Made by a program: the position numbers and the translations under genes
Assembly: GCF_014650435.1 (NCBI RefSeq)
Contig: NZ_BMUY01000009.1
Location: forward strand, 372,001-436,000
Direction of reading: 5' to 3'
From: Streptomyces tendae
Lineage (GTDB): Bacteria; Actinomycetota; Actinomycetes; Streptomycetales; Streptomycetaceae
Length of the DNA stretch: 64,000 bases
Part shown: in pieces, positions 8,438-15,791 of the stretch
Layout of the letters: each line of letters starts with the position of its first letter
How positions within the stretch are numbered: the stretch's first letter is position 1
The notes under the pieces: model-generated
Seen by the model: the letters and a program-made list of their open reading frames with translations, nothing else
Database searches by the model: none
What the model was told of the DNA's origin: nothing

Positions 8438-9613
8438 ATGCCCGACCGCGCCCCGCAGCCGGTGGACCGGCAACTGCCCACGGACGAGGCACGGGACCTG
8501 ATCTCGCTCGTCCGCGACATCGCGCAGCGTGAGATCGCCCCGAGCGCGGCCGAGGAGGAGGACACCGGGCGCTTCCCACGCGAGGTCTTCACCCTTCTGT
8601 CCGACTCCGGCCTGCTCGGACTGCCCTACGACGCCGAGTTCGGCGGCGGCGAGCAGCCGTACGAGGTCTACCTCCAGGTCCTGGAGGAGCTGGCCGCGGC
8701 CCGGCTCACCGTCGGCCTCGGCGTCAGCGTGCACACGCTCGCCTCCTACGCGCTGGCCGCCCACGGCACCAAGGAGCAGCAGGCCGAGCACCTGCCCGCG
8801 ATGCTCGGCGGCGGCCTGCTCGGCGCCTACTGCCTCTCCGAACCCGCCTCCGGCTCCGACGCCGCCTCGCTGCGCACCAAGGCCGTGCGCGAGAGCGGGG
8901 GAGACTGGGTGCTCACCGGCACCAAGGCGTGGATCACGCACGGCGGCATCGCCGACTTCTACACCGTCATGGCGCGTACCGGGGAGGACGGACCGCGCGG
9001 CATCACCGCCTTCCTGGTGCCCGGTGACGCCGAGGGGCTGAGCGCCGCGGTGCCCGAGAAGAAGATGGGGCTCAAGGGTTCGCCCACCGCGCAGGTTCAC
9101 CTGGACGGCGTACGGGTGCCCGACGCCCGCCGCCTCGGCGACGAGGGTCAGGGCTTCGCGATCGCCCTGTCCGCGCTCGACTCCGGCCGGCTCGGCATCG
9201 CCGCCTGCGCGATCGGCGTGGCCCAGGCGGCGCTGGACGCGGCCGTGTCCTACGCGGCCGAGCGGCGCCAGTTCGGCAGGCCGATCGCCGATTTCCAGGG
9301 GCTGCGCTTCATGCTCGCCGACATGGCGACGCAGATCGAGGCCGGCCGCGCCCTGTACCTGACGGCGGCACGACTGCGCGACGCCGGACTGCCGTTCGCC
9401 AAGCAGGCCGCCATGGCCAAGCTGCACTGCACCGAGACGGCGATGCGGGTCACCACCGACGCCGTGCAGATCCTCGGCGGGTACGGCTACATCGCGGACT
9501 TCCCGGCCGAGCGGTACATGCGCGAGGCCAAGGTGCTGCAGATCGTCGAGGGCACCAACCAGATCCAGCGGATGGTCATCGCCCGTCACCTCGCGGGTCC
9601 CGAGGAGCGGTGA
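8438..9613 (+). CDS. Acyl-CoA dehydrogenase
   Basis: The 391-aa protein has the three-part ACAD fold: helical N-domain, beta middle domain with YCLSEPASGSDAASL (acyl-CoA and FAD contacts), and helical C-domain with RRQFGRPIADFQGL and the family signature QILGGYGY. The catalytic base is at the usual position in the REAKVLQIVEGTNQIQ segment (VEG). It oxidises acyl-CoA at the alpha-beta bond and passes electrons to ETF. ATG 8438 was chosen because GGAGGAG lies at 8421-8427; ATG 8399 is possible. The upstream region contains CATACT, a possible -10. Chain-length preference is unknown. Confidence 0.92.
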   Translation: MPDRAPQPVDRQLPTDEARDLISLVRDIAQREIAPSAAEEEDTGRFPREVFTLLSDSGLLGLPYDAEFGGGEQPYEVYLQVLEELAAARLTVGLGVSVHTLASYALAAHGTKEQQAEHLPAMLGGGLLGAYCLSEPASGSDAASLRTKAVRESGGDWVLTGTKAWITHGGIADFYTVMARTGEDGPRGITAFLVPGDAEGLSAAVPEKKMGLKGSPTAQVHLDGVRVPDARRLGDEGQGFAIALSALDSGRLGIAACAIGVAQAALDAAVSYAAERRQFGRPIADFQGLRFMLADMATQIEAGRALYLTAARLRDAGLPFAKQAAMAKLHCTETAMRVTTDAVQILGGYGYIADFPAERYMREAKVLQIVEGTNQIQRMVIARHLAGPEER

Positions 9614-9893
9614 GGTCGGCGGCGACCGCGAAGTCGCCGCCGACACGGAGGTCGCCGGTGGTGAAGAAGTCACCCGTGGCGAAGAAGTCGCCGAGCCCGC
9701 GCGGGGGTTCCGCGAGCCTGACCCACTCCGGGTCGTGGCGCCCCGGCAGCGTGCGGCCGCCGTCGGCCCAGGTCCGCATCAGCTCACGGTAGATCGGCGG
9801 GTCGGGGATCTGCGGGGCCGGGGGAACCGGTCCCGCGGACACCGGTACGAACACGCGGCGCCGACTCCCGGTCGACGAGTACGTGGGGGTCAT
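9576..9893 (-). CDS. Small hypothetical protein with repetitive C-terminus
   Basis: The 105-aa frame has a proline-rich N-terminus, a compact segment IPDPPIYRELMRTWADGGR then LPGRHDPEWVRLA that looks like constrained protein sequence, and a tail with repeated GDFF/GDL units from short DNA repeats (9629-9695). Its 3' end overlaps the acyl-CoA dehydrogenase stop by 38 bases on the opposite strand. The ribosome site is weak. The middle segment is what makes me believe it; function unknown. Confidence 0.55.
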   Translation of the reverse strand: MTPTYSSTGSRRRVFVPVSAGPVPPAPQIPDPPIYRELMRTWADGGRTLPGRHDPEWVRLAEPPRGLGDFFATGDFFTTGDLRVGGDFAVAADLTAPRDPRGDGR

Positions 9894-10057
9894 ACCCGGG
9901 CAACGCGGCGAAGTACGGACAGGTCACCGGCGGACGCAATCGAGAGTGAGTTCGTGCGCGTCCGTGACCGACCGGCGCCACGGCATCCTGCGAGCCGCGG
10001 CGCGGGCGGGGTGACGAAATGGTGGGCGAGCCCTGTCGGCCGGGCGCCGGGGTGTCC

Positions 10058-10495
10058 TCAGGCCGCTTCGCGCCGCATCGTCGGCACCCGCATCGGGCGC
10101 GAGCCCGGGCCGCCGACGTGGGAGAAGGGCTGGGTCCGCCAGTCGAGGCCCCGGGGGAGCGTCAACAGCAGGGCGGTGTCCTGCTCGTGGGGCTGGAACG
10201 ACTCGTCCGCCGGACGTGCCTCGGTGGCCCTGCGACCGGTGCCGGCACAGACCGTGAGCCCGAACGGGTTCCACGGAGAGGCGCACAGCGCGTGCTCCGG
10301 CAGCGTCTCCTCGTCCGCGAGCAGGGCGATGGGCTGCGCGCAGTCCGGGCAGAACACCCGGTACATCTCGAAGGTGTCGTAGGCGTCGAGTTCCTCGTCG
10401 TCGAAGGCGTCGGGTTCGACGCCCTCCGATACGGGCTCGACGACCGGCTGCTGCCGCTTGGACGTGGTACGACCAGGGCGCTTAAGACTCTGCAT
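10058..10495 (-). CDS. Conserved hypothetical protein with CxxC motif
   Basis: The 145-aa protein has a basic N-terminus, an acidic stretch (DAFDDEELDAYDTFEMY), then CPDCAQPIALLADEE and a further pair of cysteines (ALCASPW, TVCAGTG). The four cysteines suggest a small metal-binding or zinc-ribbon-like module. A strong GAGGGGGAGA ribosome site precedes ATG 10495. It is divergent from the Lrp regulator at 10763 across 267 bases that include an inverted repeat GAACAT-N8-ATGTTC (10584-10603). No function can be assigned. Confidence 0.72.
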   Translation of the reverse strand: MQSLKRPGRTTSKRQQPVVEPVSEGVEPDAFDDEELDAYDTFEMYRVFCPDCAQPIALLADEETLPEHALCASPWNPFGLTVCAGTGRRATEARPADESFQPHEQDTALLLTLPRGLDWRTQPFSHVGGPGSRPMRVPTMRREAA

Positions 10496-10583
10496 GGGAT
10501 TCTCCCCCTCGGGCTGGGCCGTGACGGCACTGCGGCCTCGACCACAGCAAGCACTTCCCGTCCCCCCTGCGGGGTAATCACGA

Positions 10584-10603
10584 GAACATCACGGAGAATG
10601 TTC
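10584..10603. promoter_or_regulatory. Inverted repeat in divergent promoter region
   Basis: GAACAT (10584-10589) and ATGTTC (10598-10603) form a perfect inverted repeat with an 8-base centre, between the CxxC protein gene and the Lrp gene. Spacing is wrong for an SOS (LexA) box. It may be an operator, possibly for the adjacent Lrp protein. Confidence 0.3.
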
Positions 10604-10762
10604 AACCAGTGTGGTCTTCGTCACATGCCGTCCGCAGGTGCCCCGTGCGGCGGGTTTGTCCCCGCTCGGCCGCGGTCCGACACCCCGTCACATCACGAAC
10701 GGGGCACCACCCGGACTGCTCTGGTATCCGAGGAGATCAACCGCACTGTAGGTTCTTGCGCC

Positions 10763-11203
10763 ATGGAGGAGCTGGACCGACAGATCGTGCAGCTGCTCGT
10801 CAAGGACGGGCGGATGAGCTACACCGACCTGGGCAAGGCCACGGGCCTGTCCACGTCGGCCGTGCACCAGCGGGTGCGGCGGCTGGAGCAGCGTGGCGTC
10901 ATCCGCGGTTACGCCGCGGTCGTCGACCCGGAGGCCGTCGGGCTGCCGATGACGGCGTTCATCTCGGTGAAACCCTTCGACCCCAGCGCCCCCGACGACA
11001 TCGCGGACCGGCTCTCCGGGGTCCCCGAGATCGAGGCATGCCACAGCGTCGCCGGCGACGAGAACTACATCCTCAAGGTCCGGGTGGCCACCCCGCACGA
11101 GTTGGAGGAACTGCTCGCGCGGGTCCGCTCCCTCGCCGGGGTGTCGACGCGTACCACCGTGGTCCTCTCGACCCCCTACGAGTCCCGTCCGCCGCGTATC
11201 TGA
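10763..11203 (+). CDS. Lrp/AsnC family transcriptional regulator
   Basis: The 146-aa protein has an N-terminal winged HTH (LDRQIVQLLVKDGRMSYTDL then GLSTSAVHQRVRRLEQRGVI) and a C-terminal RAM effector domain (SVKPF, VAGDENYILKVRV). Length is typical for the family. Proteins of this type sense amino acids. No ribosome site precedes the ATG; instead TAGGTT lies at 10749-10754, eight bases before it, so the mRNA may be leaderless. It is followed at 11293 by an amidohydrolase on the same strand. Confidence 0.9.
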   Translation: MEELDRQIVQLLVKDGRMSYTDLGKATGLSTSAVHQRVRRLEQRGVIRGYAAVVDPEAVGLPMTAFISVKPFDPSAPDDIADRLSGVPEIEACHSVAGDENYILKVRVATPHELEELLARVRSLAGVSTRTTVVLSTPYESRPPRI

Positions 11204-11292
11204 CGGCGCCCGCGCGCCAGTGCCGGGCCACGGCCGTGCGCCCGGCCGCCCCGGCTGCCGGGCGGCCCCCGCGAGGGGCGAGACTGGTGTCC

Positions 11293-12897
11293 ATGAGTGA
11301 GTCCACCACCCCGTCCTCGACCGTCCTGCTGCGCCGCGGCGAGGTCCACAGTCCCGCCGACCCCTTCGCGACGGCCATGGTCGTCGAACGCGGCCAGGTC
11401 GCCTGGGTCGGCTCGGAGGGCGCCGCGGACGCCTTCGCGGACGGGGTCGACGAGGTGATCGACCTGGACGGCGCGCTCGTCACCCCGGCGTTCACCGACG
11501 CACATGTGCACACCACCGCCACGGGTCTGGCCCTCACCGGGCTCGACCTCTCCACCGCCCCGACCCGCGAGGCGGCCCTCGCCCTCGTACGGGACTTCGC
11601 CGCCGCCCGCCCGGACGACCGTGTGCTCCTGGGGCACGGCTGGGACGCCGCCCGCTGGCCGGACGGGCAGCCCCCGACGCGCGCCGAACTGGACACCGCG
11701 ACCGGCGGCCGCCCCCTGTACCTCAGCCGTATCGACGTCCACTCGGCCGTCGTCACCACCGCCCTGCTCGACCTGGCGCCCGGTGACCTCGCCCGCGGGG
11801 ACGGCCCGCTCACCGGCGACGCCCACCACGCCGTGCGCGCCGCCGCCCTCGGGGCCGTCGCCCCCGCCCAGCGCACCGCGGCCCAGCGCGCGGCCCTCGC
11901 GCACGCCGCCTCCCTCGGTATCGGAACCGTTCACGAATGCGCAGGACCGGAGATCTCCTCCGAGGACGACCTCACCGGCCTGCTGCGCCTGTCGGCCGAG
12001 GGGCCCGGGCCGCGGGTGATCGGCTACTGGGCCGAGCAGGACGTCGACAAGGCGCGGGAGCTGGGCGCCGTCGGGGCCGCCGGGGACCTCTTCGTCGACG
12101 GCTCCCTCGGCTCGCACACCGCCTGCCTGCACCAGCCCTACGCCGACGCCGGCCACACCGGCACCGCCCACCTGGACGCCACCGCCGTCGCCGCCCACGT
12201 CGTCGCCTGCACCGAGGCGGGCCTCCAGGCGGGCTTCCACGCCATCGGCGACGCCGCCGTGAGTGCCGTCGTGGAGGGAGTGCGTGCCGCCGCCGACAAG
12301 ATCGGCCTCGCCCGCGTCCGGGGTGCCCGGCACCGCATCGAGCACGCCGAGATGCTCACGCCCGAGACGGTCGCGGCCTTCGCGGAACTGGGCCTGACCG
12401 CCTCCGTGCAGCCCGCCTTCGACGCGCTCTGGGGCGGCGAGGACGGCATGTACGCCCAGCGCCTGGGCGCCGAGCGGGCCCGTACGCTCAACCCCTTCGC
12501 GGCCCTGTTGCGCGCCGGCGTGCCGCTCGCCTTCGGCTCCGACAGCCCGGTCACGCCCCTCGACCCGTGGGGCACCGTCCGGGCCGCCGCCTTCCACCAC
12601 ACCCCGGAGCACCGGGTGTCCGTCCGTGCGGCTTTCACGGCGCACACACGCGGCGGCTGGCGGGCGATCGGCCGCGACGACGCGGGCGTCCTGGTGCCGG
12701 GCGTGCCCGCGGACTACGCCGTGTGGCGGACCGATGAGCTCGTGGTCCAGGCCCCGGACGACCGGGTGGCGCGCTGGTCGACCGACCCGCGCTCCGGCAC
12801 CCCCGGCCTGCCCGACCTCACCCCGGGCCGGGAGCTGCCCGTCTGCCTGCGTACCGTGGTGGGTGGCCGGACCGTCTTCGTACGGCCGGGCGAGTGA
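11293..12897 (+). CDS. Amidohydrolase, YtcJ-like
   Basis: The 534-aa protein belongs to the amidohydrolase superfamily. The metal-binding TDAHVHT motif is near residues 66-72, a later HAIGDAA and RIEHAEM supply further metal ligands, and FGSDSPV holds the C-terminal aspartate. The YtcJ group has the long insert between the first His pair and the rest of the barrel, as here. It hydrolyses an unknown amide, N-acyl or carbamoyl substrate. ATG 11293 was chosen; in-frame GTG 11287 is also possible. It follows the Lrp gene by 89 bases and may be co-transcribed. Confidence 0.88.
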   Translation: MSESTTPSSTVLLRRGEVHSPADPFATAMVVERGQVAWVGSEGAADAFADGVDEVIDLDGALVTPAFTDAHVHTTATGLALTGLDLSTAPTREAALALVRDFAAARPDDRVLLGHGWDAARWPDGQPPTRAELDTATGGRPLYLSRIDVHSAVVTTALLDLAPGDLARGDGPLTGDAHHAVRAAALGAVAPAQRTAAQRAALAHAASLGIGTVHECAGPEISSEDDLTGLLRLSAEGPGPRVIGYWAEQDVDKARELGAVGAAGDLFVDGSLGSHTACLHQPYADAGHTGTAHLDATAVAAHVVACTEAGLQAGFHAIGDAAVSAVVEGVRAAADKIGLARVRGARHRIEHAEMLTPETVAAFAELGLTASVQPAFDALWGGEDGMYAQRLGAERARTLNPFAALLRAGVPLAFGSDSPVTPLDPWGTVRAAAFHHTPEHRVSVRAAFTAHTRGGWRAIGRDDAGVLVPGVPADYAVWRTDELVVQAPDDRVARWSTDPRSGTPGLPDLTPGRELPVCLRTVVGGRTVFVRPGE

Positions 12898-12997
12898 TCT
12901 CCACGGCCGACGGGGCGATGATCTTCGCGCGGCCACGACCTGGGTCTCCTCCGCGCTGACCTGCACATTGACAGCAAAGGCGCAGGTGGAACGACTG

Positions 12998-13028
12998 TTG
13001 ACAGGCGACGGCGGGGGGCCGGTAGGTT
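12998..13028 (+). promoter_or_regulatory. Strong housekeeping-type promoter
   Basis: TTGACA (12998-13003), 19-base spacer and TAGGTT (13023-13028) point rightwards, with another TTGACA at 12968-12973. Transcription would start near 13035, almost 390 bases before the ppm1 start at 13422. The intervening stretch has no convincing ORF. Confidence 0.6.
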
Positions 13029-13034
13029 CGGCCG

Positions 13035-13421
13035 GGTCCACCACCGGACGCCCGACCGGGGAGCCTTCCGCATCCGCGTCGCGGTGCCGCTGAGTCAGGG
13101 ACGGTGTGCCGCACCGGGGCACCGCCACTGGGAGCCAGGCTCAGTGCCCGCACCGCGACGAGGGAACGTTCCGGCCGGTCGGGAGGTGTGACCCGGGTGG
13201 GGCCCGGGCGCTCAGTAGACAACGGCCTAGGTCGACCCGCAGCCGGCGGGTCCCGGGCCGGCCCGAAGGGCGCCGGGCCCCCATCCGTCGCACAACGGCC
13301 TGAATCGGCCATCCCTACCCCGGTTCCGGAGAAACGACACCACCGTACGGCCGTCCTGTCACGTTGGCGCAGGCCGCGGCGATTATGGTGGTGCTCTGTG
13401 TACGGACACGAAGGGGCAGTG
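13035..13421 (+). other. Long GC-rich, hairpin-rich leader upstream of ppm1
   Basis: This stretch contains no credible gene. It shows a 7-bp hairpin GACCCGC/GCGGGTC (13234-13252), GGGCC/GGCCC-rich stems at about 13253-13290 and a repeated ACAACGGCCT (13219-13228 and 13292-13301). With the promoter at 12998-13028 it could be a structured 5' leader of ppm1 or an independent RNA. No known riboswitch core was recognised. Confidence 0.4.
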
Positions 13422-14387
13422 GTGAACGACGGCGACGGGACGCCCGCGGCTGCGGGGCGGCAGAGGCGGTTCGGCCCCCTGGGCACGGCCCTGGTGATCA
13501 TCCCGACCTACAACGAGGCGGAGAACATCAAGGCGATCGTCACGCGCGTGCGTGAGGCCGTCCCCGAGGCGCACGTTCTCGTGGCCGACGACAACAGCCC
13601 CGACGGCACCGGCAAGCTCGCCGACGAACTGGCGGCCGGGGACGACCACGTCCAGGTCATGCACCGCAAGGGCAAGGAGGGTCTGGGCGCCGCCTACCTC
13701 GCCGGTTTCCGCTGGGGCCTGGAGCACGGCTACGGCGTGCTGATCGAGATGGACGCCGACGGCTCCCACCAGCCCGAGGAGCTGCCCCGCCTGCTGACCG
13801 CCCTCAAGGGGGCCGACCTCGTGCTCGGCTCCCGCTGGGTGCCCGGCGGCCGGGTGGTGAACTGGCCCAAGTCCCGCGAGATCATCTCGCGCGGCGGCAG
13901 CATGTACTCGCGGATCGCGCTCGACCTGCCGCTGCGCGACATCACCGGCGGCTACCGCGCCTTCCGCCGCGAGACCCTGGAGGGGCTCGGCCTCGAGGAG
14001 GTCGCCTCCCAGGGCTACTGCTTCCAGGTCGACCTCGCCCGCCGCGCGATCAAGGCCGGGTACCACGTCGTGGAGGTGCCGATCACGTTCGTCGAGCGGG
14101 AACTGGGCGACTCCAAGATGAGCCGCGACATCCTGGTGGAGGCCCTGTGGCGGGTCACCACCTGGGGTGTGGGGGAGAGGGTCGGCAAGGTCCTGGGTCG
14201 CGACAGGCGCCCCGGCACCACGGCGGACGGGCAGGCGGCCGCCGACGACGAGCCGGCGAAGTCCGGTGAAGGGCCGGCGAAGTCCGGTGAGGCGTCTGCG
14301 GAGGCCGGCGACGCGGCGTCGAAGTCCGGTGAGGCGTCTGCGGGGTCCGGTGACGCGGCGTCGAAGGCGTCCGGCGCCAAGCCCTGA
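13422..14387 (+). CDS. ppm1: Polyprenol-phosphate mannosyltransferase (GT2)
   Basis: The 321-aa protein has a GT2 fold (about 20-255). VIIPTYNEAENI binds the nucleotide sugar, VADDNSPDGTG and EMDADGSHQPEELP contain the metal-binding acidic residues, and SQGYCFQVD is typical of DPM1. It transfers mannose from GDP-mannose to polyprenol phosphate at the membrane, supplying protein O-mannosylation. The mycobacterial Lnt fusion domain is absent. The tail (about 280-321) is a low-complexity Lys/Ser/Gly/Glu/Ala repeat. GTG 13422 was chosen because AAGGGG lies five bases upstream; GTG 13419 and 13398 are alternatives. Confidence 0.92.
   Translation: MNDGDGTPAAAGRQRRFGPLGTALVIIPTYNEAENIKAIVTRVREAVPEAHVLVADDNSPDGTGKLADELAAGDDHVQVMHRKGKEGLGAAYLAGFRWGLEHGYGVLIEMDADGSHQPEELPRLLTALKGADLVLGSRWVPGGRVVNWPKSREIISRGGSMYSRIALDLPLRDITGGYRAFRRETLEGLGLEEVASQGYCFQVDLARRAIKAGYHVVEVPITFVERELGDSKMSRDILVEALWRVTTWGVGERVGKVLGRDRRPGTTADGQAAADDEPAKSGEGPAKSGEASAEAGDAASKSGEASAGSGDAASKASGAKP
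14245..14380 (+). repeat. Imperfect tandem repeats in the 3' end of ppm1
   Basis: Units of the type AAGTCCGGTGAGGCGTCTGC recur with variation and encode KSGEAS/GDAAS repeats. The repeats are in frame, so copy-number changes would lengthen or shorten the tail without disrupting the enzyme domain. Confidence 0.7.
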
Positions 14388-14433
14388 CCGCCCTCTTATG
14401 CCGCACTGAGCCGGGGCCAGGCACACTGGGAGT

Positions 14434-15018
14434 ATGACGACTGGCGCTCAGACCCCCAGGTCCCCCGCCCGGCCTCCGCGCTCCCGGCTGCGCACGTTCC
14501 TGCCGCTGGGCATCGCCGCCTGGCTCGTGCTGGAGATCTGGCTGCTGACCGTGGTCGCGGGGGCGTCCAGTGGCTTCATGGTCTTCCTTCTCCTGGTCGC
14601 CGGTGTGGTCCTCGGGTCCGTGGTCATCAAGGCGGCGGGCCGCCGGGCCTTCCGCAACCTCACGGAGACGATCAACCAGCAGCAGTCGGCCATGCAGTCG
14701 GGCATCCCACCCGAGGCCCGCCCGAACAGCGAGGGCAACGGCCTGATGATGCTGGGCGGGCTGCTCCTGATCCTGCCCGGCCTGATCTCGGACGCGCTCG
14801 GCCTGCTCATGCTGCTGCCCCCGGTGCAGAAGGCCGTCAGCCGGTACGCCCAGCGGACGGTGGAGCGCAAGCTCCGGGACGCCGGCCCCGGCACCCTGGG
14901 CGACGCCTTCCGCCAGGCCCGGATGCACCGCCCGGACGGCAAGGTCGTCCAGGGCGAGGTCATCCGGGACGACCCGGACGACGCCCCGCAGGACCCCCGC
15001 CCTCCGCTGACGCGCTGA
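14434..15018 (+). CDS. fxsA: FxsA family membrane protein
   Basis: The 194-aa protein has the FxsA core: an N-terminal pair of transmembrane helices (about 25-65, with WLVLEIWLLTVVAG) and a third hydrophobic segment (MMLGGLLLILPGLISDALGL, about 105-130), followed by a charged cytoplasmic tail. E. coli FxsA is linked to phage T7 exclusion through interaction with FxsA-sensitive proteins; the role in actinomycetes is unknown. It lies 46 bases after ppm1 and is probably co-transcribed. A 20-bp perfect terminator follows. Confidence 0.9.
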   Translation: MTTGAQTPRSPARPPRSRLRTFLPLGIAAWLVLEIWLLTVVAGASSGFMVFLLLVAGVVLGSVVIKAAGRRAFRNLTETINQQQSAMQSGIPPEARPNSEGNGLMMLGGLLLILPGLISDALGLLMLLPPVQKAVSRYAQRTVERKLRDAGPGTLGDAFRQARMHRPDGKVVQGEVIRDDPDDAPQDPRPPLTR

Positions 15019-15067
15019 GCCCCCGGCCCCGCCCGGGGCCCGGGGCACGCCACCCGGACACGACAAA

Positions 15068-15110
15068 ACCGCGGGTGCCGTACATGAAGCTCATGTACGG
15101 CACCCGCGGT
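15068..15110. terminator. Bidirectional terminator, fxsA / rbpA
   Basis: A 20-bp perfect stem (15068-15087 with 15091-15110) around a 3-base AGC loop separates the convergent fxsA and rbpA stops (15018, 15140). AAAA on one flank and TTGTT on the other fit termination in both directions. Confidence 0.92.
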
Positions 15111-15139
15111 TGTTCGGTTGTCTCGCCTACGGTCTCCCG

Positions 15140-15514
15140 CTACGCACTCTTGCGGCTGTCTCGCGGATGGACCGCGATGTTCATCGCGCCGGAGCGCAGA
15201 ACTGCCAGCCGCTCCTCGAGGACCTCTTCGAGTTCCTCGCGGGTGCGTCGCTCCATCAGCATGTCCCAGTGCGTACGCGCGGGCTTGGCCTTCTTCTCCT
15301 CAGGGCCGTCGCCGTCGACCAGGAGTGCCTGGGCCCCGCAGACCTTGCACTCCCACTCCGGCGGGATCTCCGCCTCGACCGAGAAGGGCATCTCGAACCG
15401 ATGCCCCTTCTCGCATGCGTACTCCACGGCCTGGCGCGGGGCCAGGTCGATGCCGCGGTCCGTCTCGTAGCTGGTCACCACGAGGCGCGTGCCGCGAAGA
15501 GCTCGCTCACTCAT
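15140..15514 (-). CDS. rbpA: RNA polymerase-binding protein RbpA
   Basis: The 124-aa protein matches RbpA over its length: N-terminal tail, zinc-ribbon-like core (YACEKGHRF, ECKVCGAQA), then the basic linker and the sigma-interaction region (RTHWDMLMERRTREELEEVLEE). RbpA binds RNA polymerase and the housekeeping sigma factor and stimulates promoter opening; in S. coelicolor it is induced by disulfide stress and affects rifampicin tolerance. GGGAGG precedes ATG 15514. A perfect sigma-R promoter lies 62 bases upstream (15576-15601), and TTAGCA-N18-TAGTGT further upstream may be a housekeeping promoter. Confidence 0.97.
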   Translation of the reverse strand: MSERALRGTRLVVTSYETDRGIDLAPRQAVEYACEKGHRFEMPFSVEAEIPPEWECKVCGAQALLVDGDGPEEKKAKPARTHWDMLMERRTREELEEVLEERLAVLRSGAMNIAVHPRDSRKSA

Positions 15515-15575
15515 GAATCGTGCCTCCCGGGCTTGTCGCCCACAGGACAGGTGTCGCTGTCGTCGTCATCCGGTC

Positions 15576-15601
15576 AACGTCCGGGCGGCGGTAAAGATTC
15601 C
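15576..15601 (-). promoter_or_regulatory. Sigma-R (SigR) promoter of rbpA
   Basis: On the minus strand GGAAT (15601-15597), 18 bases and GTT (15578-15576) reproduce the sigma-R consensus GGAAT-N18-GTT exactly. Control of rbpA by sigma-R under thiol oxidation is established in S. coelicolor. Confidence 0.9.
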
Positions 15602-15791
15602 CGTCCCGACTCCCGATCCGGGCCCTGCGTCGCCGTCGCAGCCGCAGCCTTGCAACCAGTGCAGTACCCGCCGACGTCCGGTTTGTCACCTCTGCTGGCA
15701 GATGTGACATAGCGATTCGGCACCTTTGACGCGCAGTAACGGTACGCCTGGCAGGCCAAACGCGTACACTACAGCCCTTTCGCGCCGAGTG

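Noticed and set aside
10584..10603. LexA/SOS box
   Set aside because: GAAC and GTTC are separated by 12 bases instead of 4, so the spacing does not fit.
10019..10762. N-terminal extension of the Lrp frame
   Set aside because: The extension is antisense to the CxxC protein gene and lacks protein-like sequence; the Lrp fold starts right at ATG 10763.
13106..13303. 65-codon ORF in the ppm1 leader
   Set aside because: Arg/Pro-rich translation with no ribosome site; better explained as open by GC bias.
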